Shown one piece after another: positions 1 through 8,374 of a stretch of 64,000 bases of DNA; positions within the stretch are counted from its first letter, which is position 1, and every line of letters starts with the position of its first letter. The position numbers were made by a program, and so were the translations under genes. Below the pieces are notes generated by a model that worked only from the letters and a program-made list of their open reading frames with translations, made no database searches and was not told the DNA's origin. The stretch comes from Candidatus Aminicenantota bacterium. GTDB lineage: Bacteria; Acidobacteriota; Aminicenantia; Aminicenantales; Aminicenantaceae. The stretch spans positions 1 through 64,000 of the forward strand of contig WVZK01000158.1 of assembly GCA_011772475.1 (NCBI GenBank), given 5' to 3'.

Positions 1-2783
1 GAGCAGTTGAAAATCTTCGCCCTTCCGTTGCCGTCGCGCCTCACCTCTCCTCTCAAGTAGCAGGCGGGCGGAGAACCAAAAGTGAGGCATTTTGTCTCCC
101 CCACTCCTTCCAGAAGCCCGGTCTCATCCTCAAAGAGAAAAAAGTATTTCCGGCCCCGGCTCACCGCTTTCTGGCGGGCATCCACCACCCTGACCACAAG
201 CTCCACTTCTCGGCCCGCATAATCCTTCAAATCTTTTACACGGAGCGTCGGCCTTTTCCCCTCGAAGAGGGAAAGAGAATCTCCTTCAGGGTCAAAGCCG
301 AGGGATTCGACGAGCATCCTCTCCTTCTGCTTTGGGTCCAGGTCCGAGACCTCCTCCACATCCTCCAGTCCTCTGAAATAGCGAAGAATTTGCCGTGTTC
401 TTCTGGGCTCGAGAGAATCGAAGACTCCTGATTTGATCAGAGAGAGGAGTTCTGATTTTGTCAGAGACACCCGGCAGAGAAAATCCTCTACGGAAAGATA
501 CTCACCGTTCTTTCTCTCTTCGATGACCTTCTCTGCAGTCTTTAAAGCCAGCCCCTTGATGGAAGTCAAACCCACCCGGATGTTCTTCCCTTCCACCTCA
601 AACTGGTAGTAGCTGCAGTTCACATCCGGCCCTAAGATTCTGATCTCCTTTCTCTTGGCCTCCTCGATGTATTCCGCTAATCCGTAGTAGCCGCCTCCAG
701 CATTGAGCACAGAGGCAAGGTAGGGAACTGGGTAGTGGGCTTTTAAGTAAACGGCCTGGTAAGCCATGTTGGCGTAGGAAGCACTGTGAGCCTTGTTGAA
801 GGAGTAAGAAGAAAATTCCTCCATGACCTTCCACAACTTCTTTATCTCCCCTGGGGTGTATCCCCTCTCTGTTCCTTCCCTGCAAAACCCGCCCTTAAGC
901 TGGGCATCAACCTGTTCTTTTTTAAGAGTCCGGCGGAGAAGGTCCCCCTCTTCGGGTGGCATTCCCGCCACCCGTTCGGCGATCTGCATCACCTGTTCCT
1001 CATACAGAAGAATGCCTCCAGTCTCAGGGAGTATTCTGTCCAGGAAACCATCCCGAGAAACAGGCCTCCCTTCCCGAATGCGGAGCAGGGCTTCTTTCAT
1101 GCCGCTCTCGGTCGGTCCGGGTCTGATAAGAGCTAAAGTCTGAGTCAGTTCGTAAATATTCTCTGGTTTCATGCGGCGGAGGAGATTCATCATGGCCGGA
1201 CTCTCCACCTGGAAACAGCCTATGGTCTGGGCCTTCTTTAAAAGGTCATAAGCTTTCTTATCTTGAGGAGAAATCTGCCTTATTTTCATCATCCTTTTAG
1301 TCTCAGAGATAGCAGCCAGCCCCCTCACCGAAAGAAGGTCAAGTTTTATGAGTTTCAGGTCTTCCACAGTATCCCGGTCGTAATGGGACATGACATAACC
1401 CTTGGCTGATTCTTCAAGAGGAAGATACCGGGCTGCGGGCGAAGGAGTGAGCAGTACTCCGCCCACATGGAGGGAGTTCTCTGCGTAGACAGAAGTAAGC
1501 TCCGAGGCTGCTTTCCATATTTCCATGTAGCCAGGGAGCGGTCTGTCTTTTTTCAGGAAATCAGGCTCAGCGAAAAAGGGAGCCTTTTTGCTCAGGGATC
1601 TGGATTCCTCAGGCGGAAGGCCAAAGGCGCGGGCTGTCTCGTAGAGTGCAGAGCGGGCACGGTAATTTTTCAGGCTGCAGACAAAGGCTGCCCCAGTCCT
1701 CCCCTGCCCGTATTTCTCTAACACGTAGGTGAGAACCTGGTCTCTTTTCCTTGAGTCAAAATCCAGGTCTATATCCGGAGGGTCATCGCGGCCTTTATTC
1801 AGGAATCTCTCAAAGTAAAGGTCATACTCGATGGGGCTGATGTGGGAGATTCCCAGAAGAAAGGTCAGAAAAGAGGAGGCACCCGAACCCTTGAGGTTGT
1901 GGAGGATATTGTTGCGGCGGGCGAATCGAACAACATCATGGACTATCAGGAAGTAGGGAGCAAAGCCTGACCTCTCGATAACGGCTAACTCCTGCTTTGC
2001 TCTCTGTCTCTCGCGCCAGCTCAGGTTTTTCAGCCTCCTCAGCCTTTCCATCACTTCATCCCTCAAGGTTGTGGGGAAAAGATCTTCAGGGAGAGGAGGC
2101 ACGATGTCCGAGAAAGAAAACTGGCATTTCTCCGCCACCTCAAAGGTCTTGCGGAAAATCTTCTCTGCATCAGGACCAAACTTCCTGAGAGCCAAAGCTT
2201 CCTGGTGCGGACCGAAAAGCTTTATCCGGCCCTTCAGTTTATCCCTTTCCGGGGGGAAGGGAATCTTTTTCTGGATGGAATGGAGAAGAATCAATCGCTC
2301 AGGGTTTCGTATAAACTTCAAGGGATTTACCCAGACCAGGGGCAAATCGTGATCCTGGGCCCAGGCGAGAGCCTTTTTGAAGTTAAAAAAATCGACACCG
2401 ATGTAAAAATCTTCTCTTGAAAAAGGGAGTAAGGAATCAGGAGATTCTTCGTCTCTCGGCTGAGGGATGAAGATCACAACCAGCCCTTCTGTCTTCTCTA
2501 TCTTTTTATGGTTGAGAATCTCCATCAAATTCCAGTACCCTTCTTTGTTCCTGACGATAAAGAGAAATTTTTTCTCCTGGATTTCTATCTCACAGCCGAA
2601 AAGGGGAGTAAAACCACGACCTGTGGCTGCCCTCTTCCATTTCCCCCAGCCGTAGAGATTCTCCGTATCTGTCAGGGCTGCGGAAGGAAGTTTTCTCTCT
2701 AAGACCCAGAAGGCGAGCTCTTCCAGAGTTGCCCCTCCTTTTCCTTTGCTGTAGACAGAATGGACTCTTAGCGGTATGAACAT
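1..2783 (-). CDS. dnaE2: DNA polymerase III alpha subunit, DnaE2-like (C-terminus runs off left edge)
   Basis: Continuous minus-strand frame beginning MFIPLRVHSVYSKGKGGATLEELAFW (PHP-like) at 2783, with DDPPDIDLDFDSRKRD (C-family palm motif) near 1740-1800 and SLHVGGVLLTPSP near 1440-1480; no stop before window edge; lies 4 bp downstream of the dinB stop. Confidence 0.85.
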   Translation of the reverse strand, partial: MFIPLRVHSVYSKGKGGATLEELAFWVLERKLPSAALTDTENLYGWGKWKRAATGRGFTPLFGCEIEIQEKKFLFIVRNKEGYWNLMEILNHKKIEKTEGLVVIFIPQPRDEESPDSLLPFSREDFYIGVDFFNFKKALAWAQDHDLPLVWVNPLKFIRNPERLILLHSIQKKIPFPPERDKLKGRIKLFGPHQEALALRKFGPDAEKIFRKTFEVAEKCQFSFSDIVPPLPEDLFPTTLRDEVMERLRRLKNLSWRERQRAKQELAVIERSGFAPYFLIVHDVVRFARRNNILHNLKGSGASSFLTFLLGISHISPIEYDLYFERFLNKGRDDPPDIDLDFDSRKRDQVLTYVLEKYGQGRTGAAFVCSLKNYRARSALYETARAFGLPPEESRSLSKKAPFFAEPDFLKKDRPLPGYMEIWKAASELTSVYAENSLHVGGVLLTPSPAARYLPLEESAKGYVMSHYDRDTVEDLKLIKLDLLSVRGLAAISETKRMMKIRQISPQDKKAYDLLKKAQTIGCFQVESPAMMNLLRRMKPENIYELTQTLALIRPGPTESGMKEALLRIREGRPVSRDGFLDRILPETGGILLYEEQVMQIAERVAGMPPEEGDLLRRTLKKEQVDAQLKGGFCREGTERGYTPGEIKKLWKVMEEFSSYSFNKAHSASYANMAYQAVYLKAHYPVPYLASVLNAGGGYYGLAEYIEEAKRKEIRILGPDVNCSYYQFEVEGKNIRVGLTSIKGLALKTAEKVIEERKNGEYLSVEDFLCRVSLTKSELLSLIKSGVFDSLEPRRTRQILRYFRGLEDVEEVSDLDPKQKERMLVESLGFDPEGDSLSLFEGKRPTLRVKDLKDYAGREVELVVRVVDARQKAVSRGRKYFFLFEDETGLLEGVGETKCLTFGSPPACYLRGEVRRDGNGRAKIFNC

Positions 2784-2787
2784 TTTT

Positions 2788-4011
2788 CTATTTCGTCAAG
2801 GAGGCTGTCTTCAGGACAAAACCTCTCTTTCTTTCAAAACTGTAAAGGCTGTCGAGCATCCTCTCCCGGACCGTAAGCACTGAGCCAAACCCGTACTTCT
2901 CTCTCACCTGGTCCACAGCGTTGCCCAGCTTCTCTGGGCGTTCGGAGTAGGGCTCGAAAAGAGAAAGAGGTCTGGCGCTCACCAGGTCAGAAGCTTTCAC
3001 CCCCACCAGACGGAGCGACAAACGAGAGGAAGAGAAAAGCTGGAGGAAAAGCTCTTGAGCGATCTTATAAATTTTTCCCATCTCCTGGAGGGGGCTTATG
3101 AGGAGGCGTCTTCGGGCTTCGGTTTTAAAGTCAGAATACCTGGTTTTGACTTCGATGATATGGGCAAAAAGGCCTTGCTCCCGCAAGGGGAGGGTCAACC
3201 TATCACAGAGATAGGCCAGATGGGCCAGGAGCAGGCGTCTATCCCAGATGTCTTCTAGAAAAGTCGTCTCCCGGGAGACAGATTTGGGCACAGAGGCGGT
3301 CACCAAGGGCCGGGTATCAACCCCTCTGGACTGGAGATAAAGCTCTTCTCCGTTTAAGCCGAAAAGCGAGCGCAGGGTTGGCCGCGGCAGCCCCCACAGG
3401 TCGCCGATTTTATGGATGTTGAGCATGCGGAGTATGACCTGAGCTTTGGGCCCTATCCCGGGTAAAGACTCGATACCCAGGTTCTTCAAGAACTCTTCCT
3501 CTCCACCCGGTCCAATCTCGACCAGCCCGCCTGGCTTAGCCTGGCTTGTGGCCAGCTTGGCCAGAATCTTATTAGGGCCCACTCCCACCGAAACAGTGAT
3601 GCCCAGTTCTTTCTCCACCTTCTGTTTGATCTCTTGGGTAGTGCGGGAAAAAGAGGAATAAAGGGGGCGGCAGCGGGTCAAATCAAGGTAGGCTTCATCA
3701 AGAGAGGCTTCCTCCACATCCGGAGTATACTTGGAGAGAAGACGGAAAAACTTTTCAGAGAAAGCCCTGTAAATCTGGAAGTTTCCCCTTACGAATATCC
3801 CGTGGGGACAGAGCTGGTAGGCTTTCCGCAGAGGTATGCCGGCATGGACACCGTATTTTCGGGCCTCGTAGGAAGCGGTCGAGGCTACTCCCCTCTCATG
3901 GGGAAGACCTCCGACGATGAGCGGTTTTCCTTTGAGCGAAGGGTTAAGGAGCACTTCGACAGCCGCAAAAAAAGCATCGATGTCAATATGGACAACACAT
4001 CTCCTTCTCAT
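2788..4011 (-). CDS. dinB: Y-family DNA polymerase IV (DinB-like)
   Basis: HIDIDAFFAAVE and SLDEAYLDLT catalytic motifs, ARPLSLFEP clamp-binding-like motif. Confidence 0.92.
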   Translation of the reverse strand: MRRRCVVHIDIDAFFAAVEVLLNPSLKGKPLIVGGLPHERGVASTASYEARKYGVHAGIPLRKAYQLCPHGIFVRGNFQIYRAFSEKFFRLLSKYTPDVEEASLDEAYLDLTRCRPLYSSFSRTTQEIKQKVEKELGITVSVGVGPNKILAKLATSQAKPGGLVEIGPGGEEEFLKNLGIESLPGIGPKAQVILRMLNIHKIGDLWGLPRPTLRSLFGLNGEELYLQSRGVDTRPLVTASVPKSVSRETTFLEDIWDRRLLLAHLAYLCDRLTLPLREQGLFAHIIEVKTRYSDFKTEARRRLLISPLQEMGKIYKIAQELFLQLFSSSRLSLRLVGVKASDLVSARPLSLFEPYSERPEKLGNAVDQVREKYGFGSVLTVRERMLDSLYSFERKRGFVLKTASLTK

Positions 4012-4102
4012 TTTTCTAACCTTTTTTAGTATGTTGGTCTGTTTACCGCTTACACGTTGCTTCTTGCGGCTGGTTCATCCGCAGGCGCTTGATTGATTTT
4101 GC

Positions 4103-4128
4103 GTAGGGGTTTGATTTATCAAACCCAC
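4103..4128. repeat. R1 repeat between lexA and dinB
   Basis: GTAGGGGTTTGATTTATCAAACCCAC. Confidence 0.88.
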
Positions 4129-4269
4129 ATTTTTGATCCTGCAAATGAATTCTCCGTTCACCGCTTTGTGTTTCACGGTATAAAGCCTGATCGGGAGATC
4201 GGGCTCTACATATATGTTAGTCCGCTACTCCGTTTACGCCGTTGGCGCTATCTCAGCGCTCTTCGACGT

Positions 4270-4899
4270 TCAGTACTTCCTCAGAATCCCGATCACTCTT
4301 CCCAGGATTCTCAATTCCTTGACTTTGATCGGCTCAAACTCCGGATTTTCAGGCATAAGAAAGACATTCCCATCTTCTATCTTCAGCCTTTTCAAGGTCA
4401 CCGAGCCGTCATCCAGAAGGGCTATCACCATCTCTCCAGAGCTTGCTGAATTTGTCCTCTCCACGAGCACCCGGTCTCCCTCATCGATGTAGGCATCCAC
4501 CATACTTTTACCGTCAACATTGATACAGAAGATGTTTCCTTTTCTCCGGCCCACCATCCAGTCTGGAACTTCCACCGCCTCTCCTGAAACATCAAAGACC
4601 TCTTTCGGCTCACCAGCCGGAACAAGGCCTACTAAGGGAACTCTGGTTTGATTCTCCAAAAGAGCCGGGAAGCCCTTGAGCTTCAGTTCCCCTTTCATCC
4701 TTTCCAAATAGCCTTTTTTCTCAAGGCTCTGGGTGTGCTTGAAAACAGCCGAAGGATTGGCGATGTTCAGGATCTCTCCCAGCTGCCTGATCGTGGGAGA
4801 ATAGCCCTGCGCGAGAATGAACTCTTCGATGACTTTCAACACTTTCTTCTGCCTCTCTGTGAGTTTCTTCCTGATTTTGTTTACCATTTTGTTCACCAT
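4270..4899 (-). CDS. lexA: LexA repressor (S24 family)
   Basis: N-terminal wHTH YSPTIRQLGEILN..., C-terminal GKSMVDAYIDEGDRVLVER and VTLKRLK Ser/Lys dyad region. Confidence 0.92.
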   Translation of the reverse strand: MVNKMVNKIRKKLTERQKKVLKVIEEFILAQGYSPTIRQLGEILNIANPSAVFKHTQSLEKKGYLERMKGELKLKGFPALLENQTRVPLVGLVPAGEPKEVFDVSGEAVEVPDWMVGRRKGNIFCINVDGKSMVDAYIDEGDRVLVERTNSASSGEMVIALLDDGSVTLKRLKIEDGNVFLMPENPEFEPIKVKELRILGRVIGILRKY

Positions 4900-4962
4900 A
4901 TATATTAATAAGCCTTCTTCCGGGTTTTGTCAAGAAAAAATTAAAAAAAATCAAAAAAAGGT

Positions 4963-5060
4963 AAAAAAATGGGGACAGGCCCCATTTTTTAGCCGGTGGG
5001 CTTGATGAATCAAGCCCCTACATGCATATAATATAAAAAAGTAGCCTGTCCCCTTTTTTA
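4963..5060. repeat. R2-R1-R2 nested repeat
   Basis: ATGGGGACAGGCCCCATTTTTT, then GTGGGCTTGATGAATCAAGCCCCTACA (4996-5022), then AAAAAAGTAGCCTGTCCCCTTTTTT. Confidence 0.9.
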
Positions 5061-5067
5061 CTCTTTT

Positions 5068-5784
5068 TTATATTTTCCAGCCGCCGGCGACGACCAAATT
5101 TGTTCCGCTGATAAAATCAGCTTCATCCGAGACTAAAAACAAAACAGCACTCGATATATCTTCAAACTTCCCCAATCTGCCTCTGGGGATGCTTTTACTC
5201 TTAGGAAGAATTCCGCCTTCCATAAGCCCTGGAGATACCATGTTAACCGTTATTCCTGCTGAAGCCTCTGAAGCAGCCACAGAACGCGTCAAAATCAGGA
5301 GACCTGTCTTGGCTATTGCATAAGGAACTATTTTCGAAAAAGCCACAAGTTGCTCAGCCCGGCTGTAGCCAAGATTTATAATCCTCCCCCACTTTCTTTT
5401 TCTCATTCCAGGAAGAACAGCCTTAAGACAATACAAGGCACTCATCAAATTACTGTGCAGAATGTAGTCCCATTCTAATGATTCAACCTTTTCCCAAGAT
5501 CTGACAAGGATCGGACCAACGTTGTTGACCAAAATATCCACTCTACCGAATTTCTCTTCAACCTTTTTGATTAGGGCCAAAGCTTCTTTCTCCTTTGTTA
5601 GGTTTGCACGGAAACAGCGAGCGAGCTTCCCTGTCTCTCGAATCTTCTTTACAACCTTCTCTGCGGCATTCCTGTTGTTTCTATAATGAACAGCCACTCC
5701 AGAAGTGGCATCAGCCAATTTTAAGGCAATATCTTGTCCAATCCCACTACTGCTTCCTGTTACTAAAGCTATTCTGTCTTCCAT
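5068..5784 (-). CDS. SDR family oxidoreductase (FabG-like)
   Basis: TGSSSGIG cofactor motif, NNVG, YAIAK. Confidence 0.88.
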   Translation of the reverse strand: MEDRIALVTGSSSGIGQDIALKLADATSGVAVHYRNNRNAAEKVVKKIRETGKLARCFRANLTKEKEALALIKKVEEKFGRVDILVNNVGPILVRSWEKVESLEWDYILHSNLMSALYCLKAVLPGMRKRKWGRIINLGYSRAEQLVAFSKIVPYAIAKTGLLILTRSVAASEASAGITVNMVSPGLMEGGILPKSKSIPRGRLGKFEDISSAVLFLVSDEADFISGTNLVVAGGWKI

Positions 5785-5980
5785 TTGATCTCTTTTCTCG
5801 CTCTTGAAGTAAGCAATTATATTACATTCCTCTAAATAATAAAAATCCTGCTTTAAAGTGGGACCAATTCTTTCATACTTTTGACTTTTTAATTAAAATG
5901 CAAAATTGAATATTGAAAACCTAGAAAAACGACAAAAGTTTGAAAATCCTGGCCCCATAATCCAAAAAAGGAGAATAATT

Positions 5981-6271
5981 ATGAAACTCATAATTGAGGT
6001 TATTGAAATAGAAGGGGAATGTCCTGTTTACAAAATGGGAGATAGGGTTGTTCTCGATGATGGCTACAAAGTCAATCTTAAGGAGACAGACAATATCTGC
6101 ATGCACTCCCTTGGATCTTTACTCCCCTATTACAACGCTCTGGCCAAGGGAGTCAGCGCTTTAGAACTCGGCCTCGCCAAAGAAGGCAGTGATGCTTACA
6201 TCCAGTGTCTCGATCCAAAAAAATACACTGGAGGCGGCACCGTTACTTTTAAAATTAGTAGAAAAGACTGA
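5981..6271 (+). CDS. TIGR04076-like small protein
   Basis: ORF 5906-6271; internal ATG at 5981 preceded by AAAAGGAGAAT; MKLIIEVIEIEGECPVYKMGDRV...ICMHSLGSLLPYYNAL. Confidence 0.7.
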   Translation: MKLIIEVIEIEGECPVYKMGDRVVLDDGYKVNLKETDNICMHSLGSLLPYYNALAKGVSALELGLAKEGSDAYIQCLDPKKYTGGGTVTFKISRKD

Positions 6272-6282
6272 TTTTTAGCTTA

Positions 6283-6768
6283 TCATTTCTGGGCTGGCAG
6301 GGTGTAGTTAAAAATGTCTACATGTAACTTCCACGAACCATCAGCCGTTTTCTTCCAAACGACGACATATTTACCTTTTTGTTCAATAGGTTCTTGTCCT
6401 TCAGGCTGGATTGTGAGAGTGAACTTGCCAATTTCGTAGGCTAAATCACCGCTGCCAAATACATCCACTATAGTCAAAACTGCATCCTTGACTCCCATTT
6501 GTAAGCCTTGGCTCCAGAATGCTTCTATTCCCTGCTTGCCTTGAATCATATCGCTGTCAGGTGGCAATAGAGTAGCATCATTTGTGTACAAGGCAGCCAA
6601 GGCTGTTGCATCGCCCTGACGAACTGCCTCCCCAAATTTTAGATTCGCCTCTTCAATAGCCATACGAACCTTCTCCACATCCATTTCTTCTGTTGGAGGT
6701 GGGACACAACAGAGGAGAATAAAGCAAAAGAGAAATACGAAGATTAAAGAGCAATTTGTGAATTTCAT
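6283..6768 (-). CDS. SnoaL/DUF4440-like lipoprotein
   Basis: Lipoprotein-like signal (FCFILLCC), then EEANLKFGEAVRQGDATALAALYTNDATLLPP. Confidence 0.75.
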   Translation of the reverse strand: MKFTNCSLIFVFLFCFILLCCVPPPTEEMDVEKVRMAIEEANLKFGEAVRQGDATALAALYTNDATLLPPDSDMIQGKQGIEAFWSQGLQMGVKDAVLTIVDVFGSGDLAYEIGKFTLTIQPEGQEPIEQKGKYVVVWKKTADGSWKLHVDIFNYTLPAQK

Positions 6769-7036
6769 AAATTCCTCCTTTTTAAAGTTAAGGCACAGTT
6801 CTGCCTCATCTATTTAAACTGAAATTGCAGCTGTCAGAAAAAAGTTCTTTCTTGTTCTTTTTCGCAATCTTATCTCAGCTGACTAAGCTCTTAGCTTCCC
6901 CAATGAGAGCTGTATATCTCTGACGATATCTAAATGACTAATAGCAAATAACCTATATACTATATCTATTTTTTTGTCAAAAAGATGTTGCTATCCTTAA
7001 TGAATCTGCTATAATTCACCTCGATTGGAGGTTCTC

Positions 7037-7354
7037 ATGCTCAAAAGATATCAGGTTTTACTTCCCGAATGGCTAGGGGATTATGCTGACTTTTCTGCTG
7101 ATGAATATGATTTAAGCTTTTCGGAAATAATCAGAACAGCATATTGTTTTACAGCTATTGTTGTAATAACTAATATGTTTCCAGAATATAAACCAGGTAT
7201 AAAATTTGAAGAAATTTATGCTTCTGTAAAGGAACTTCAGCAAAATAAAGCAGGAAGAGATGAATTGCACAAATTATTATCTAAGATTTATTTTGAAGCG
7301 AGAAAGGCTGTTGAATACAGAATGGGCAAAGAGAAAAAGCTAAGAAAGAAATAA
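7037..7354 (+). CDS. Hypothetical small protein, ribbon-helix-helix-like N-terminus
   Basis: ATG at 7037 after GGAGG; RYQVLLPEWLGDYADFSADEYDLSFSEIIRTAY. Confidence 0.5.
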   Translation: MLKRYQVLLPEWLGDYADFSADEYDLSFSEIIRTAYCFTAIVVITNMFPEYKPGIKFEEIYASVKELQQNKAGRDELHKLLSKIYFEARKAVEYRMGKEKKLRKK

Positions 7355-7530
7355 AATAAATTCCTGCTAAATGTCTTCAAAATCTCTTTAATCACTTAAC
7401 CAATTAGCCGCAAATGCTTCAAAATATTCTCCGTTTAGAACGGCAGCTTCTCTTTAATTAAAAAACACTATGGGAAGATAGGGAACGAGTGAAATGTAAA
7501 TCAGTATTTATGTTCCAGCGATCGAAATTA

Positions 7531-7630
7531 CTAGTTCTTCAATCCAGCCAGCCTCTTCTTCGCATCCTCAACCTCAGCAATACCAGGGTCAGCGTCTTTC
7601 CAGAGCTCGAGGAATTTATTTAGCTAGACT
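7531..7630 (-). pseudogene. 3' fragment of a TPR protein gene (copy 1)
   Basis: Minus-strand translation [28 protein letters not shown], no start or upstream part. Confidence 0.6.
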
Positions 7631-7696
7631 GACTTTTCTAAAGCAAATATGAAACAAGTATTTCGAATATCGTTAGATTTCCTTTGAGTTACTCCT

Positions 7697-7963
7697 TTAG
7701 TCTTCCAGCTTTGCGGTTGCAACGTCGAATATCCGAACCTGGTAAATTCCATCAAAAGGAATATCCAAATCCTTTAATATTTGCTCTATCGCTTCTTTGT
7801 TTGGTGCTTCCCACTCGCAGAAGTACTTGTTATCCTCAAAATCACAATGTGTTCGGATCCAAGTAACTCCTGATTCCGTGAACTTAGGAGCTTCTTCCTG
7901 GGCGTACTTTATCAGAGCTTCCTCAGTGAAAGGCACTGAATGTACAGCAATAAAACGTGGCAT
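7697..7963 (-). CDS. DUF4242-like protein
   Basis: MPRFIAVHSVPFTEEAL...CDFEDNKYFCEWEAPNKEAIEQIL. Confidence 0.75.
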   Translation of the reverse strand: MPRFIAVHSVPFTEEALIKYAQEEAPKFTESGVTWIRTHCDFEDNKYFCEWEAPNKEAIEQILKDLDIPFDGIYQVRIFDVATAKLED

Positions 7964-8050
7964 GTTTCCCTCCTTTTAGTTATTAAATGATGTCATCAAG
8001 CTACCAGATGAGCTGCACTCTGTCAACATTAAAATAATATGGCGAAATTA

Positions 8051-8108
8051 TGGTGGAGCTGAGGGGATTTGAACCCCCGACCTCTGGATCCACAGTCCAG
8101 TGCTCTAA
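8051..8108 (-). pseudogene. Truncated tRNA 3' portion (GTG/His-type anticodon arm, CCA end)
   Basis: Minus strand TAGAGCACTGGACTGTGGATCCAGAGGTCGGGGGTTCAAATCCCCTCAGCTCCACCA; 5' acceptor strand and 5' D-arm missing. Confidence 0.7.
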
Positions 8109-8131
8109 GAGAGAAATAAAAACATATTATT

Positions 8132-8282
8132 AACTCTTCAGCCCAGCCAGCCTTTTTTTTGCATCCTCAACCTCAGGAATACCAGGATCAGCGTCCTTCT
8201 AGAGGTCGAGGAATTTCTCGTAATGCTCTATGGCTTTGGCTGTAGTGCCTTGCTCTTCGTAGATTTTCCCGAGGCCCAATTA
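8132..8282 (-). pseudogene. 3' fragment of a TPR protein gene (copy 2) with internal amber stop
   Basis: Minus-strand translation [46 protein letters not shown]; homologous to copy 1 at 7531. Confidence 0.65.
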
Positions 8283-8358
8283 CGGCTAATGGTGACTAAA
8301 CCTTTTTGCTGAATTTCCCCATAAAAAGAGAGCCAGCAGGGGGATTCGAAACCCCGAC
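8276..8358. repeat. Imperfect direct repeat, left copy, flanking carbamoyltransferase gene
   Basis: 59/65 matches to 10785-10849, similarity continues with 1-nt indel to CCCCGAC; contains tRNA T-arm-like GGGGATTCGAAACCCC. Confidence 0.85.
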
Positions 8359-8374
8359 ATTATGTTTACCGTCT

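Noticed and set aside
786-2420. Plus-strand ORFs within the first 2.7 kb
   Set aside because: They lie opposite a continuous DnaE2-like frame with PDIDLDFD; protein sequences are compositionally odd and motif-free.
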